A stretch of 52,214 nt of DNA from an uncultured Lachnospiraceae bacterium (GCA_902767015.1 CACXFV010000157.1:1-52214); one strand, 5' to 3'; shown: positions 1-8,405, counted from the stretch's first letter. Numbers and translations: made by a program. The notes: generated by a model from the letters alone, not told the origin.

Positions 1-93
1 AAACGAATATCCAAAACGAATATCCAACCTTCAACTTACGACTATCATACACAGGTGACAGTTCTCCATGGCATTCATAAACATGCGGAATCG
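1..93. other. Window edge downstream of recX, with a short tandem repeat
   Basis: This is the stretch beyond the recX stop codon. It opens with two head-to-tail copies of a 13-base unit containing ACGAATATCC (about positions 1-25). I see no clear terminator hairpin and no start of another gene, so the recA-recX transcript may continue past the window edge. Confidence 0.4.
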
Positions 94-726
94 TTATAAA
101 CTACTTGTCTGCATATTGGTATAAACACTCATAATTTCATCATACTTAAAACCTTTTCTTAATAAAGATGCAACTATTTTACTCAGGTTATTCTTATCTT
201 TTTTATCAAAATCGTACTTTTTCTTATAAAACTCCTTCTTAATCAGATTTTCCTGTTTTAATCTGTACTCCTCATCATCTCTGCAGTATGCCTCAAAACT
301 TTTGCTTATTACAGCTTTATCAATCCCCTTTGATATAAGCACACTGTAAATTCGTTTCTCACTCTTTGAGGACATGTTATATTTAATATAATTTTCAGCA
401 AATCGGCTGTCACTTAGATATCCCATTGTTTCATATTCATCTATTACTCTGTCGATTATCATAGCCGGATAATAATTCTGTCTGAGCCTCACTTTCAAAT
501 CATGAATTGTCTTATCCGACCTGCCGAGAATGTATGCTGTTCTCTCTCTGCATCTTTTCAATATAATCTTAAGAATATCCACATACATGCTATTCTCAAG
601 CTCATTTCCCTTTTCAATTCCAAATCTTCTGATCTCTGACCTGTAAAGTGCAAATGCAGGCTCTTCATCCAGATAAATAAGACTTTTTTTTGAATCAAGC
701 TTTTTTATTTCGGTAACCAACATCAT
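94..726 (-). CDS. recX: Regulatory protein RecX
   Basis: RecX family proteins bind RecA and its filaments and limit RecA activity. This 210-residue protein has the all-helical, Arg/Lys-rich RecX layout. Its central part around residues 65-110 ([16 protein letters not shown], then a stretch ending [13 protein letters not shown]) matches the conserved RecX core repeat. The gene starts at a doubled ATG whose first codon overlaps the recA stop in an ATGA arrangement, so it is translationally coupled to recA and shares its SOS-controlled promoter. The length is normal for the family. Identity rests on the core motif and on position directly behind recA, which is the usual Firmicute or actinobacterial arrangement. 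Confidence 0.9.
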   Translation of the reverse strand: MMLVTEIKKLDSKKSLIYLDEEPAFALYRSEIRRFGIEKGNELENSMYVDILKIILKRCRERTAYILGRSDKTIHDLKVRLRQNYYPAMIIDRVIDEYETMGYLSDSRFAENYIKYNMSSKSEKRIYSVLISKGIDKAVISKSFEAYCRDDEEYRLKQENLIKKEFYKKKYDFDKKDKNNLSKIVASLLRKGFKYDEIMSVYTNMQTSSL

Positions 727-1838
727 TCATTATTCTCTTTCTCCTGCTTCTGGGCTGTACTCTTCACACTCTTCTTACTCGTATCATCTGCATTATCTGC
801 CAAGGTATCCGCACCGCTTTCTGAAGCCTCCTCTTTATCAGAAACACCCAGCGAAAACTTCTCTCGCACTGCCTGATCCACCTCCGCCATCATCTCCGGA
901 TTATTGAGCAGTGTCAGCTTCGCATTTTCTCTTCCCTGTCCGATTTTCTCTCCTTTGTAGGAATACCACGCACCACTCTTATTAATAATATTATTCTCTG
1001 CTGCCAGATCCAGAATATCTCCTTCTCTTGATATTCCCTTGCCAAACATAATATCAAACTCTGCTTCCTTAAACGGAGGTGCCACCTTGTTCTTCACTAC
1101 TTTCACTTTAACCCTGTTACCAATTACCTCTCCCCCCTGTTTAATGGCCTCTACTCTTCTGACATCTAATCTGATGCTGGAATAAAACTTAAGGGCACGA
1201 CCGCCTGTCGTTGTCTCCGGATTACCAAACATCACGCCCACTTTCTCACGGAGCTGATTGATAAAGACTACAATGCAGTTCGACTTACTGGTAATAGCCG
1301 TCAGTTTTCTTAATGCCTGTGACATAAGTCTTGCATGAAGACCTACATGTGAATCACCCATATCTCCCTCAATCTCTGCCTTAGGAACTAATGCTGCTAC
1401 CGAATCTATAATAATAATATCTACTGCGCCGGAACGGACAAAGGTCTCGGTTATCTCAAGTGCCTGTTCACCAAAATCCGGCTGCGAAATATACAGATTA
1501 TCAATGTCAACTCCTATCGCCCTTGCATATATAGGATCGAGTGCATGCTCTGCGTCTATAAATCCGGCTATCCCTCCGCGCTTCTGCACTTCCGCTATCA
1601 TATGTAGTGCAACGGTAGTTTTTCCACTCGATTCCGGACCATATATCTCAACAATTCTACCTTTTGGGACACCTCCCAAACCAAGTGCAACATCAAGACT
1701 TAAAGCACCTGTAGGAATAGTCTCTATGTTCATTGCCGCCTTAGGATCACCAAGCTTCATAACGGAACCTTTACCATGGTCCTTCTCTATCTGTGATATC
1801 GCTGCTTCTAATGCCTTTAATTTATCGTTATTATCCAT
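723..1838 (-). CDS. recA: Recombinase RecA
   Basis: RecA is the DNA-dependent ATPase for homologous recombination and for triggering LexA self-cleavage. Visible signatures are the Walker A motif GPESSGKTT (about residues 67-75), the Walker B region [21 protein letters not shown], and the family motif [15 protein letters not shown] highly charged, variable C-terminal tail of about 45 residues ends in QEKENNE. I prefer the ATG at 1838: an in-frame TTG lies two codons upstream, but the only purine-rich site (GGG) sits 8 bases before the ATG and too close to the TTG. The ribosome site is weak for so abundant a protein. The gene has its own promoter with a LexA box and overlaps recX by 4 bases. 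Confidence 0.98.
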   Translation of the reverse strand: MDNNDKLKALEAAISQIEKDHGKGSVMKLGDPKAAMNIETIPTGALSLDVALGLGGVPKGRIVEIYGPESSGKTTVALHMIAEVQKRGGIAGFIDAEHALDPIYARAIGVDIDNLYISQPDFGEQALEITETFVRSGAVDIIIIDSVAALVPKAEIEGDMGDSHVGLHARLMSQALRKLTAITSKSNCIVVFINQLREKVGVMFGNPETTTGGRALKFYSSIRLDVRRVEAIKQGGEVIGNRVKVKVVKNKVAPPFKEAEFDIMFGKGISREGDILDLAAENNIINKSGAWYSYKGEKIGQGRENAKLTLLNNPEMMAEVDQAVREKFSLGVSDKEEASESGADTLADNADDTSKKSVKSTAQKQEKENNE

Positions 1839-1865
1839 ATTCAATACCCAATGCCATTCGTAATT

Positions 1866-1916
1866 CTACGTTCCTGCCTTCTCACAATATCCGACTGTAA
1901 ATATGGCAGTATGCAT
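1866..1916 (-). other. Possible 16-codon upstream ORF in the recA leader
   Basis: Within the recA 5' leader, an ATG at 1916 preceded by AAAGGAAT opens a 16-codon frame (MHTAIFTVGYCEKAGT). It closes with TAG at 1866, in the same frame as recA and 27 bases before the recA ATG. The Shine-Dalgarno spacing is short, so it may not be translated. If it is, reinitiation could feed recA, which has only a weak site of its own. Confidence 0.25.
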
Positions 1917-1972
1917 ATTCCTTTCTATAATAATTATGATTAAAATGATGATAACCTCTTTATCTCATCTCA

Positions 1973-1986
1973 CGAACACTTGTTCG
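1973..1986. promoter_or_regulatory. LexA operator (SOS box) of recA
   Basis: CGAACACTTGTTCG is a perfect inverted repeat (CGAAC, four bases, GTTCG). It matches the GAAC-N4-GTTC core of the Bacillus-type SOS box. It lies 10 bases downstream of the recA -10 element, where bound LexA would block initiation. Confidence 0.92.
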
Positions 1987-1996
1987 TTGTGTACTA

Positions 1997-2025
1997 ATAA
2001 TACTGTATAACTCACAATTTGTCAA
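1997..2025 (-). promoter_or_regulatory. recA promoter (sigma-A type)
   Basis: Read on the minus strand, TTGACA (2020-2025) and TATTAT (1997-2002) are separated by exactly 17 bases. The -35 is a perfect consensus and the -10 matches 5 of 6. Transcription would begin near 1990, beside the LexA box, leaving a leader of about 150 nt before recA. Confidence 0.88.
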
Positions 2026-2040
2026 TACACTATTATTAAC

Positions 2041-2373
2041 TTTTAACAGCTGCCTGCGAACAGTACCAATAGACTACTGTTCAGCTAAGCAACAGTTAAA
2101 CTTGAATAAACGCTTATTCTATTATTTCCCTTCTTATCTTGTTATGAATGGGCTTTTATGATTATTTATGGTGTCAATCAATTATCCTATATTGTCTATT
2201 ATAATCCCGGAAATAAATTTGTCAATAGGTTAATTAATATAATATTAATATGACATATGTAATCAAAAATAATAAATCACATATCGCACCAATGTAACCC
2301 AAAACATATCACATACAACAAAAGTATTTACCCCAAAATCATCTTACAAAAATATCACACACGAAGTATTCCA
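2041..2373. other. AT-rich intergenic DNA with a hairpin, upstream of recA
   Basis: About 330 bases carry no convincing gene. The only clear structure is an inverted repeat at 2058-2082 (GAACAGTA, a 9-base loop, TACTGTTC). It is extended outward by AGCT/AGCT and TTAAC/GTTAA arms reaching about 2043-2099. No T-run follows on either strand, so it is not an obvious terminator. The rest is very AT-rich. Confidence 0.5.
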
Positions 2374-2406
2374 TAAAAAACAGGCTTGAATTTATACCTT
2401 CAAGCC
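2374..2406 (-). terminator. Intrinsic terminator after the lipase-like gene
   Basis: On the minus strand GGCTTGAA pairs with TTCAAGCC (8 bp, 8-base loop) and is followed by TGTTTTTT. It lies 80 bases past the stop codon of the gene ending at 2487. Confidence 0.85.
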
Positions 2407-2486
2407 CAACTATTTATAATACCTTTTTATTTTTCACCCGTAATGTACCACAGCACAGGCATAAAAACGCAAAAGTCATCGGCAGA

Positions 2487-3554
2487 TTACAAGTTACGCC
2501 AAAAATAACACAGAGCAATTTTTAACAGCCGGATGACATATTGCCTTGATTTCAGCAAAAAAACAAAAAATAAAACAAATGACCGAAAATATCCCAGCAG
2601 GTTCTGATTGGCAAATTGTGTCCAATTCTTAATACCGCCTGCCGTAAAACAGTCAAACATATTATCCACAATTATTTTTCTCTCCTCCAATGATATTTCT
2701 GCCAGCCATGCTTCAATAATGCATTGCCTCCATTTAGAAAAATAACTCATTTTTTCCTCTACCAGCGTTCCCTCACTGATAATCCAGTTATCCATATAGT
2801 GCTGAAAAAAACCTCTTTTACTTGTTTTAATCACCTTAATGTTGGTATCATTATTAAATAAAAGACCAATGATGGTATGCTTAGGAACGATTTTTATCGT
2901 CTTGTTCCCAATAAGAGCATACCTGGATTCTTCCAATAAATTTTCACAGATTCCCGGACCATCATTATTATAGATTGCCGTGATATCCTGCTTCAGCTCA
3001 TCATGGCACATAACCGAACTGTACACTGCCAATAATCCGCCTTTCGAGTGCCCTCCGATGATATTACATTTTCCCCTGTCTATTACCTTTTCCAGATATT
3101 TGACAGCAAGTCTCTGGGAAAGTGTAACCCTATAGGCGATGGAAAAATCCTCTTTCCATCCATGCATAGTTCCATCCGTTCCCCTGAAAGCGATATAATT
3201 CATCGTATCATTAAGCCTGATTTTGAGTGCCGCAAACTGGATATGTTCTCCATCAGAAATACTGACATAATGGGATAGTTTGCAATTTCTGAATCTTTTA
3301 GATGCCGCCATGTAACCAAATAATTTTACAGGATGTACTAAAAATCTGCCCATAATGGTACGTTGCCTGCTCTCCCCCTTAAATTTATCAAACGCCTCAC
3401 GAACACTGATTTCACTGCCATCTTCTGCAACAATATCGTCAAGGTTATAATAGACAAATTCAGAAAGAACAAGATTATCCACATCATTAAACGGCATAGT
3501 CTCAAAAGTATTGTCTCTGTTTTTTATCACATAAGTCACAAAATTATCTTTCAT
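2487..3554 (-). CDS. Lipase-like alpha/beta hydrolase (Mbeg1/DUF2974 type)
   Basis: This is a predicted serine hydrolase of 355 residues. The nucleophile elbow GGHSKGG lies at about residues 165-171, just after a class-3-lipase-like strand (MNYIAFRGTDGTMHGWKEDF). This pattern matches the Mbeg1-like/DUF2974 family, whose substrates are mostly unknown. The C-terminus carries a strongly hydrophobic segment (SFVLFFVFLLK) that may contact the membrane. I chose the ATG at 3554, which has GGAGAG in front; a longer frame starts at 3611 but would overlap the upstream gene by 68 bases. With the chosen start the overlap is 11 bases, so it is coupled to the acyltransferase-like gene before it. A strong terminator follows. 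Confidence 0.7.
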   Translation of the reverse strand: MKDNFVTYVIKNRDNTFETMPFNDVDNLVLSEFVYYNLDDIVAEDGSEISVREAFDKFKGESRQRTIMGRFLVHPVKLFGYMAASKRFRNCKLSHYVSISDGEHIQFAALKIRLNDTMNYIAFRGTDGTMHGWKEDFSIAYRVTLSQRLAVKYLEKVIDRGKCNIIGGHSKGGLLAVYSSVMCHDELKQDITAIYNNDGPGICENLLEESRYALIGNKTIKIVPKHTIIGLLFNNDTNIKVIKTSKRGFFQHYMDNWIISEGTLVEEKMSYFSKWRQCIIEAWLAEISLEERKIIVDNMFDCFTAGGIKNWTQFANQNLLGYFRSFVLFFVFLLKSRQYVIRLLKIALCYFWRNL

Positions 3555-4818
3555 AATTCTCTCCGTTTCGGAGCAATTGATGTATTTTTCCGCCATATTC
3601 CACTTGCTCAAATGGTATCCCCAGTTGTAAAAGCATCTCTTCCAGCTTTTTCTCCAAAACCGTCGTATTGCCGTTATTGGTCAGACTAAGCCGTAAGGTA
3701 TCCCGATAGGAAATAACCGCACAGTTATACTGCGTTTGGTATCTCGTACTCAGCAAAAAGTCAACTTCGTCGATATACGAAGTCATATCCTCCGGAAATG
3801 TAGCTACCCCAAAATTCGACAATGTCATACACGTTTTTCCCCCTGTCACCTTATATGCCGACTGCACCAGTGTCCGTTTAAACCGAAGAGGGAGCTTGGC
3901 AAAAAGTATATTATTTTGAAGTTTTTCATTTCTATATATCTGATTTTCCAGATATTTTCTACTTTTCTGCCATTTTATCTGTTTTTGAAGCTCCGGCAGG
4001 ATATCCTCAAGACAGCCATTTCCAAAATTCTTTATGACAGGTGTTACATAGAGAGAAAAATTTCTCAATGTTTTTTCAGAAAATATGCTTCTTAAATTGA
4101 CGGCAACCATCATGGCAATTTTCCGCTTATCATTTTGCTTTTCGAGGCGCATATGATATACTGCCAAAAATAGGATTCCGGTCAGCAACTCTGTCACAGA
4201 GCAGCGATATTGGCGTGTCACATTTTTTATTTTCTTCACACTCATACTATATGTCACTGTCCGATTCCCTACTCTGACATATCTGTATGGAAAATGATAA
4301 TACTGTCCCAGTTTTACGTTAAATACACCATAATGAAAAATACCATGCTTTGGATAACAGTCCTGCCATATATTTTTTCTGTTCAATACGATATCATTTC
4401 TCTGTACTTCAGACGGATACCGATAGTGGAGATATCTGTTGATTAGTGCCTTCATAAAAGTAAAGGCACCAACTGCATCCGTCAATCCATGAAAAAATTC
4501 TACTGCAATCTGATTATCACGAAAGAGCACCTGTATGGCATATTGGCTGATATTTCGAAAAGTGACTGACTTCAATAATTCATAGCGGTCAGCATGAATC
4601 TTCAAGCCCTTTTTAACCGGCTTGATTCTGTAAAATAACCGGGACGGCGTAAGTCTTGCACCTATCAGCGGAAATTCAGGAAGAACCTCATCTGCTGCCC
4701 GCTGCAGAATTTTGGTATCAACCTTTTCCCTCAGTGTCACAGACAATCTGAAATTATTAATATTTTTATCATTCATCATATAGGAATGAATCACTCCGGT
4801 ATGGTCTGGTGTATACAT
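3544..4818 (-). CDS. Condensation/alcohol-acetyltransferase-like acyltransferase
   Basis: This 424-residue protein resembles the CoA-dependent acyltransferase superfamily (condensation domains, alcohol acetyltransferases, PapA5-like). It has HGLTDA at about residues 109-114 in the place of the catalytic HHxxxDG, preceded by an FRNISQYAIQVLFRDNQIAVEF strand region. A later NFGVATFPEDM stretch resembles the family's DFG-like loop region. The final Gly of the motif is Ala and the first His is Phe, so activity is not certain. The start is the ATG at 4818 with GAGAGGA 6 bases upstream, rather than the longer in-frame extension. It overlaps the lipase-like gene, which suggests that one makes and the other cleaves or remodels an ester. 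The substrate is unknown. Confidence 0.62.
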   Translation of the reverse strand: MYTPDHTGVIHSYMMNDKNINNFRLSVTLREKVDTKILQRAADEVLPEFPLIGARLTPSRLFYRIKPVKKGLKIHADRYELLKSVTFRNISQYAIQVLFRDNQIAVEFFHGLTDAVGAFTFMKALINRYLHYRYPSEVQRNDIVLNRKNIWQDCYPKHGIFHYGVFNVKLGQYYHFPYRYVRVGNRTVTYSMSVKKIKNVTRQYRCSVTELLTGILFLAVYHMRLEKQNDKRKIAMMVAVNLRSIFSEKTLRNFSLYVTPVIKNFGNGCLEDILPELQKQIKWQKSRKYLENQIYRNEKLQNNILFAKLPLRFKRTLVQSAYKVTGGKTCMTLSNFGVATFPEDMTSYIDEVDFLLSTRYQTQYNCAVISYRDTLRLSLTNNGNTTVLEKKLEEMLLQLGIPFEQVEYGGKIHQLLRNGENYER

Positions 4819-4853
4819 AATGTTTCCTCTCAAGCACAACGATTCACACATTC

Positions 4854-4891
4854 AAAAAGATGGCTGTCTACAGTATGATACTGTGACAGCC
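4854..4891 (-). terminator. Intrinsic terminator after the CobL-like gene
   Basis: On the minus strand GGCTGTC pairs with GACAGCC and is extended inward by ACAGTA/TACTGT with one bulged base. TCTTTTTG follows. It separates the CobL-like gene from the acyltransferase/lipase pair. Only 35 bases remain before the acyltransferase start, so the pair may depend partly on read-through. Confidence 0.8.
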
Positions 4892-4939
4892 GTATAAGTT
4901 TTCGTCTGAATCATGAAGCGTAAACTGTTAGTAACCGGT

Positions 4940-5845
4940 TTATTCTCCTGCCTTACCTGTAATAATCCAAGGCGCCGGCTGTGTATTATAGGTGTGCTTA
5001 CTGGTAAGCTTTGATACCGTAATCTGCATAATCTCAGAATCCCATATTCCCAACTCAGCGCACAGCTTAGGCATTGCTGCTGCCACAATAAAATCCAGTG
5101 TATAGATTACAAACTCCATATTCGGGTTCAGCTTCAAAAGACATTTCATCTCCTGCTCCATACTGGCAGAAGCCACCAGCATCGTGACATCAGGTACCGG
5201 CAGTCCCTTCATTGTCTCCTCATCCACATGGTCAATGATTGTCACATTGTTGAGACCAAACTGACCAACATTATCCTCCAGCGTTCTTCTGTCTCTCGAA
5301 TTATATTCTACTGCAATAACGGTTCCCTCTCCATCAAGAATGGCAGCCTCTACTGCTATGGACTCTCCCGATATCACACAGATGTTCTTTCCGTCATTAA
5401 TCTGCATCTTTGACAAGATAACGGTTCTAATCTCTGAACCCACATAACGTACGGAACCATAGGCAAGCTCTCTGTTATCTATTCCAAATTTAATCGTAGT
5501 TCTCGCATTAGGATTGAGAACCAACATTCCGGCTGATGCATTGATGCCTCTGTCAATCATATCAGCTACTTTGCTCTCTTTAATAGGACCTGTCGGCTCG
5601 CTTCCGTCATTATAGATAACCTTACATTCTCCCAATCCTGCACTGAACATACGATAAAATATGTCATCATGTCCTGCCTCGGTAAAAACCAACACACTCC
5701 TGTGGGCCTCCACTGCCGGAATCAAATTCTTGTTTTTCTTTGTAATATCCAATATTTTGACATGCTCTAAATCGACCTCTGTATTATCCGAAAAATACTG
5801 TAGCCATGCCAATACATGAGAATTATTAAAAATACCGTTCTCCAT
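4940..5845 (-). CDS. Shortened CobL/CbiET-like protein (precorrin methyltransferase homologue)
   Basis: The 301-residue protein aligns by eye with precorrin-6Y C5,15-methyltransferase. Residues about 45-130 resemble the C-terminal half of CbiE (a VLVFTEAGHDDIFYRMFSAGLG stretch, then an ERLGGP-like NDGSEPTGPI). Residues about 135-300 resemble CbiT (EIRTVILSKMQI followed by the methyltransferase fold). Two things are odd. The N-terminal half of CbiE, with its SAM-binding GxGPG, is missing. The CbiT glycine motif, normally DxGAGTGS, is reduced to VISGESIAVEAA. No other cobalamin gene is nearby. It may be a repurposed or inactive homologue. The start is the ATG at 5845 with AAAGGGG upstream. Confidence 0.6.
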   Translation of the reverse strand: MENGIFNNSHVLAWLQYFSDNTEVDLEHVKILDITKKNKNLIPAVEAHRSVLVFTEAGHDDIFYRMFSAGLGECKVIYNDGSEPTGPIKESKVADMIDRGINASAGMLVLNPNARTTIKFGIDNRELAYGSVRYVGSEIRTVILSKMQINDGKNICVISGESIAVEAAILDGEGTVIAVEYNSRDRRTLEDNVGQFGLNNVTIIDHVDEETMKGLPVPDVTMLVASASMEQEMKCLLKLNPNMEFVIYTLDFIVAAAMPKLCAELGIWDSEIMQITVSKLTSKHTYNTQPAPWIITGKAGE

Positions 5846-5914
5846 CTGTAAATTCCCCTTTCTGTAGTATCTAAAAGCTTGGTTCTGAATTGCTATTTTT
5901 ATTCTATCACACTT

Positions 5915-5930
5915 AATGCAAAATTGCATT
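5915..5930. repeat. Inverted repeat upstream of the CobL-like gene
   Basis: AATGCAA and TTGCATT are perfect 7-base arms around AA. The repeat lies just past the stop of the zinc-ribbon gene and about 70 bases before the CobL-like start. It could be an operator; there is no T-run to make it a terminator. Confidence 0.4.
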
Positions 5931-5936
5931 CATGTT

Positions 5937-6479
5937 TTATAACTTATTTCCACAATATGGACAAAAACCTATCTTACTGTTAATCTTTGCACCACACTTA
6001 CTGCAGTTTTTCTGTTCCTCAACAATAACCTCGCCATTATAAACATAACTGTTATTGCCTCTTTCATTTCCCGCATCATAATAGCTTCCCTGTCCGTTGT
6101 AGGAATATCCTTCCCCTGTATTCTGCGTTGTCCCCTCACCGCCAAAGCCTTCATTATCATATCCACCGTTATTATAATAATTCCGGTTTCCGCTTTGTCC
6201 GTTATAATAGTTTGGATTCCCGTTCTGTCCGTTATAATAATTCTGATTGTTATACGGATTGTTATAATAATGATTGCCATAGTTACTACCATAGTTATTG
6301 TTGCTTCCGAATTTAATAATCAAAAGCAGACCTATTACTCCCGTTATGCCAAAAAATCCCAGCAACGCGTAAACACCATTCTTATCATATTTTTTTGCAA
6401 TAAGATAGCACACAACAATAAACAGTACTCTCATAAACAGGCTGAATACACTTATCAACAAATCAACATTCATTGACAT
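5937..6479 (-). CDS. Small membrane protein with Asn/Tyr/Gly-rich linker and C-terminal zinc ribbon
   Basis: No specific family is recognised. From the chosen start (ATG at 6479, with GAAAGGA upstream) the protein has two hydrophobic segments: LLISVFSLFMRVLFIVVCYLI, and a second around ALLGFFGITGVIGLLLII. A long low-complexity region rich in N, Y and G follows, including repeats of the type YYNGQNGN. It ends in a four-cysteine zinc ribbon of the form CxxC-x10-CxxC (CSKCGAK then CPYCGNK). This resembles the many zinc-ribbon 'double zinc ribbon/DZR-like' membrane proteins of Clostridia. It lies 26 bases behind the Nudix gene, so it is in the same operon. Its role is unknown. Confidence 0.65.
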   Translation of the reverse strand: MSMNVDLLISVFSLFMRVLFIVVCYLIAKKYDKNGVYALLGFFGITGVIGLLLIIKFGSNNNYGSNYGNHYYNNPYNNQNYYNGQNGNPNYYNGQSGNRNYYNNGGYDNEGFGGEGTTQNTGEGYSYNGQGSYYDAGNERGNNSYVYNGEVIVEEQKNCSKCGAKINSKIGFCPYCGNKL

Positions 6480-6505
6480 CACCTTTCCTTTCAAACAGAT
6501 TTTTA

Positions 6506-6961
6506 TCACTTCAATATTTTATTCTCCAGCGCCAACAACTTTTCATGAAAATAATCAATTCTATTCAGTCCTGCCGACCACAGGTACACCTGATCCACAT
6601 ATCCAAGTTCCTCTAATGAAAGCCATGCCACACCTACAATGCTCTGCTCCTCTTGTGAAAGCTCCGGATCGGTGCCTTTACCCGGCACAGCATCTTCATC
6701 TATTTCCACCAGATAAGTATGCACCTCACCTCTGTTCTCCGGTTTATACTGCACAGACAATTTTCTGATTATCCTGCCTTCCACCAGACTTTCTTCCTTT
6801 AATTCCCTTAGTGCTGCCTGCTCACAGCTTTCTCCCTGTTCAATTCCTCCTCCCGGCAGACAATAAAACTCTCTTCCAAGCATCTTATGCTTTACCATCA
6901 ATATTTTATCATATCTCACCACTAAAGCCTGAACTCTGTCTCTTCTCGTCGTCTGTTCCAT
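6506..6961 (-). CDS. Nudix hydrolase
   Basis: Nudix enzymes hydrolyse nucleoside diphosphates linked to another group. The 151-residue protein has the Nudix box with the G-x5-E-x7-RE-x2-EE pattern: G38, E44, R52, E53, E56 and E57. The Gly normally found after the last Glu pair is Leu59. An N-terminal strand VQALVVRYDKILMVKH and a C-terminal VAWLSLEELG segment complete the fold. The start is the ATG at 6961 with AAGGGAG 6 bases upstream. It sits 33 bases behind the GH25 gene. The substrate cannot be told from sequence, though oxidised or sugar nucleotides are common. Confidence 0.88.
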   Translation of the reverse strand: MEQTTRRDRVQALVVRYDKILMVKHKMLGREFYCLPGGGIEQGESCEQAALRELKEESLVEGRIIRKLSVQYKPENRGEVHTYLVEIDEDAVPGKGTDPELSQEEQSIVGVAWLSLEELGYVDQVYLWSAGLNRIDYFHEKLLALENKILK

Positions 6962-6994
6962 GCTAATCTCCCTTCCAAAACATTTCACAACAGG

Positions 6995-8332
6995 TTACTC
7001 CATAAAACTGATATTCATATCAACACCACCGGTAATACCATCAATGCTGCCATTTTCACTGTACTGCCACATCGTAATTTTATATGGAAAATATAGGTCT
7101 TCATCATAGTAAGCAAACCATTTATCATATTTCTCCAGCTTAGCCATATCAAGTGACATCGTATACCATTTCAGGTTGGCATAAATTCCCGGTGTATAGC
7201 CTGCCTTTCTGACATGCTCACAAAATGCTATTGCAATCTCTGTTCTCTCTCCCACGCTGAGTGAATCTGTTCTTTCTGCATCATTCGGTATGTCCTCGGT
7301 GTCAAAATAAACCGGGTAGGTGATATCGTAATCTTTAATCATATTAAGCACAAACTCAGCTTCCTCCACCGCCTCTTCAATGGTAATCGCCTCAGAGAAA
7401 AAATACACACCTACCTTAATACCTGCCTTTAATGCTCCTTCGATATTTTTCTTCGCATACTCGTCCTCCACCATGGCTCCTGTGCCATAGCCTCTGTAGC
7501 CTACTCTGACAATGGCATATTCCACACCACTTTTTTTCACTTTATCCCAGTCAATATTCTCTTGAAATCTGGATACATCGATGCCCTTATGAGAACAAAC
7601 CTTATCATTCTCTACATAGGTAATCTCACCATTATCAGCCTTTTTAATCTTATTATTATCAATATCATTCTTCTCGATAGAATCAATAATCGGGATAAAC
7701 ATGTATCTGTTACCATGAAATACCACTATCTCCTCCGGAAATATCTTTCTGAGCATCTTAAGTGTTCCCTCATTATTGGTCATATAGCTTTTAATCAAAG
7801 GCTTTAAATCAGCAGCAGTATATTCTTCTTTAATAAAATAATTCTTATCTGTATCAATGATTACCGTTCCATCTTCGCCTCCATCTGATGCCAAAGATGA
7901 TAATTCGGATTTTGAAGCACTCACCGCCTCACTCGCCCCAATTCCGGTAACGGCACTGCCTGACACCTTATCATCCTTTCTTTTACCATAATAAAGTCCG
8001 ATACACATCACGCATGCTGTTATCGCCGCCACAGTCACTACCGCAGAATATATCTTTAAAAATCCAGATGTCTTCCTTTTTTCAGGCTTCGGTGCAATAT
8101 CCTGTCCGCCATCAAATACCTGCTTCAGATATTGCATATCCATATCCCTCTTAATCTCTTCAGAAATATCACTCTTGATATCCGTATAAATCTCCTTTTT
8201 CATATTGCTGTATATATCAGCCTTTATATTCTCGTATAAATCATTCTCATATAAATCATTCTCATATAAGTCTTTTTCATATAAATTATTTTCATCATAT
8301 GTACCATTATCCCGATAGTTATCACTTTTCAT
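6995..8332 (-). CDS. Membrane-anchored GH25 lysozyme-like muramidase
   Basis: The protein (445 residues) begins with a charged cytoplasmic region containing four DLYEN-type pentads. One transmembrane helix follows at about residues 93-113 (IYSAVVTVAAITACVMCIGL). The C-terminal half is a glycosyl hydrolase family 25 domain starting at HKGIDVSRFQ (about 248), with the acidic pair YFDTED near 342. It ends with the typical MWQYSENGSIDGI and VDMN motifs. GH25 enzymes cleave the MurNAc-GlcNAc bond of peptidoglycan, so this is an exported type II membrane hydrolase acting on the wall. The start has GAGGAA 7 bases upstream, and a promoter lies just upstream. The pentad repeat is encoded by 15-bp DNA repeats. 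Confidence 0.88.
   Translation of the reverse strand: MKSDNYRDNGTYDENNLYEKDLYENDLYENDLYENIKADIYSNMKKEIYTDIKSDISEEIKRDMDMQYLKQVFDGGQDIAPKPEKRKTSGFLKIYSAVVTVAAITACVMCIGLYYGKRKDDKVSGSAVTGIGASEAVSASKSELSSLASDGGEDGTVIIDTDKNYFIKEEYTAADLKPLIKSYMTNNEGTLKMLRKIFPEEIVVFHGNRYMFIPIIDSIEKNDIDNNKIKKADNGEITYVENDKVCSHKGIDVSRFQENIDWDKVKKSGVEYAIVRVGYRGYGTGAMVEDEYAKKNIEGALKAGIKVGVYFFSEAITIEEAVEEAEFVLNMIKDYDITYPVYFDTEDIPNDAERTDSLSVGERTEIAIAFCEHVRKAGYTPGIYANLKWYTMSLDMAKLEKYDKWFAYYDEDLYFPYKITMWQYSENGSIDGITGGVDMNISFME
8228..8287. repeat. Four 15-bp tandem repeats encoding DLYEN pentads
   Basis: Four imperfect copies of a 15-base unit (consensus ATTCTCATATAAATC) lie inside the GH25 gene and encode NLYEK/DLYEN repeats. 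The unit is a multiple of three, so copy-number change would keep the frame. Confidence 0.8.
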
Positions 8333-8369
8333 ATTGACATTCCTCTTCTTAAGCCACTCGTATTCCTTT

Positions 8370-8398
8370 ATTATACCTGTAAACTATCCTATAGGCAA
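8370..8398 (-). promoter_or_regulatory. Predicted promoter of the GH25-Nudix-zinc ribbon operon
   Basis: On the minus strand TTGCCT (8393-8398) and TATAAT (8370-8375) are 17 bases apart, immediately after the Hsp70 stop codon. The -10 is a perfect consensus and the -35 matches 4 of 6. Confidence 0.6.
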
Positions 8399-8405
8399 TA
8401 GTCTG

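Noticed and set aside
1504-1863. Plus-strand open frame of 119 codons antisense to recA
   Set aside because: It is fully antisense to a highly conserved gene and has no promoter or ribosome site.
4852-5088. Minus-strand open frame at the end of the CobL-like gene
   Set aside because: It lies mostly inside the CobL-like gene in another frame and runs through an intrinsic terminator, with no ribosome site.
5969-6292. Second minus-strand frame inside the zinc-ribbon gene
   Set aside because: It is an out-of-frame reading of the repetitive Asn/Tyr-coding DNA and gives a meaningless Ile/Thr-rich product.
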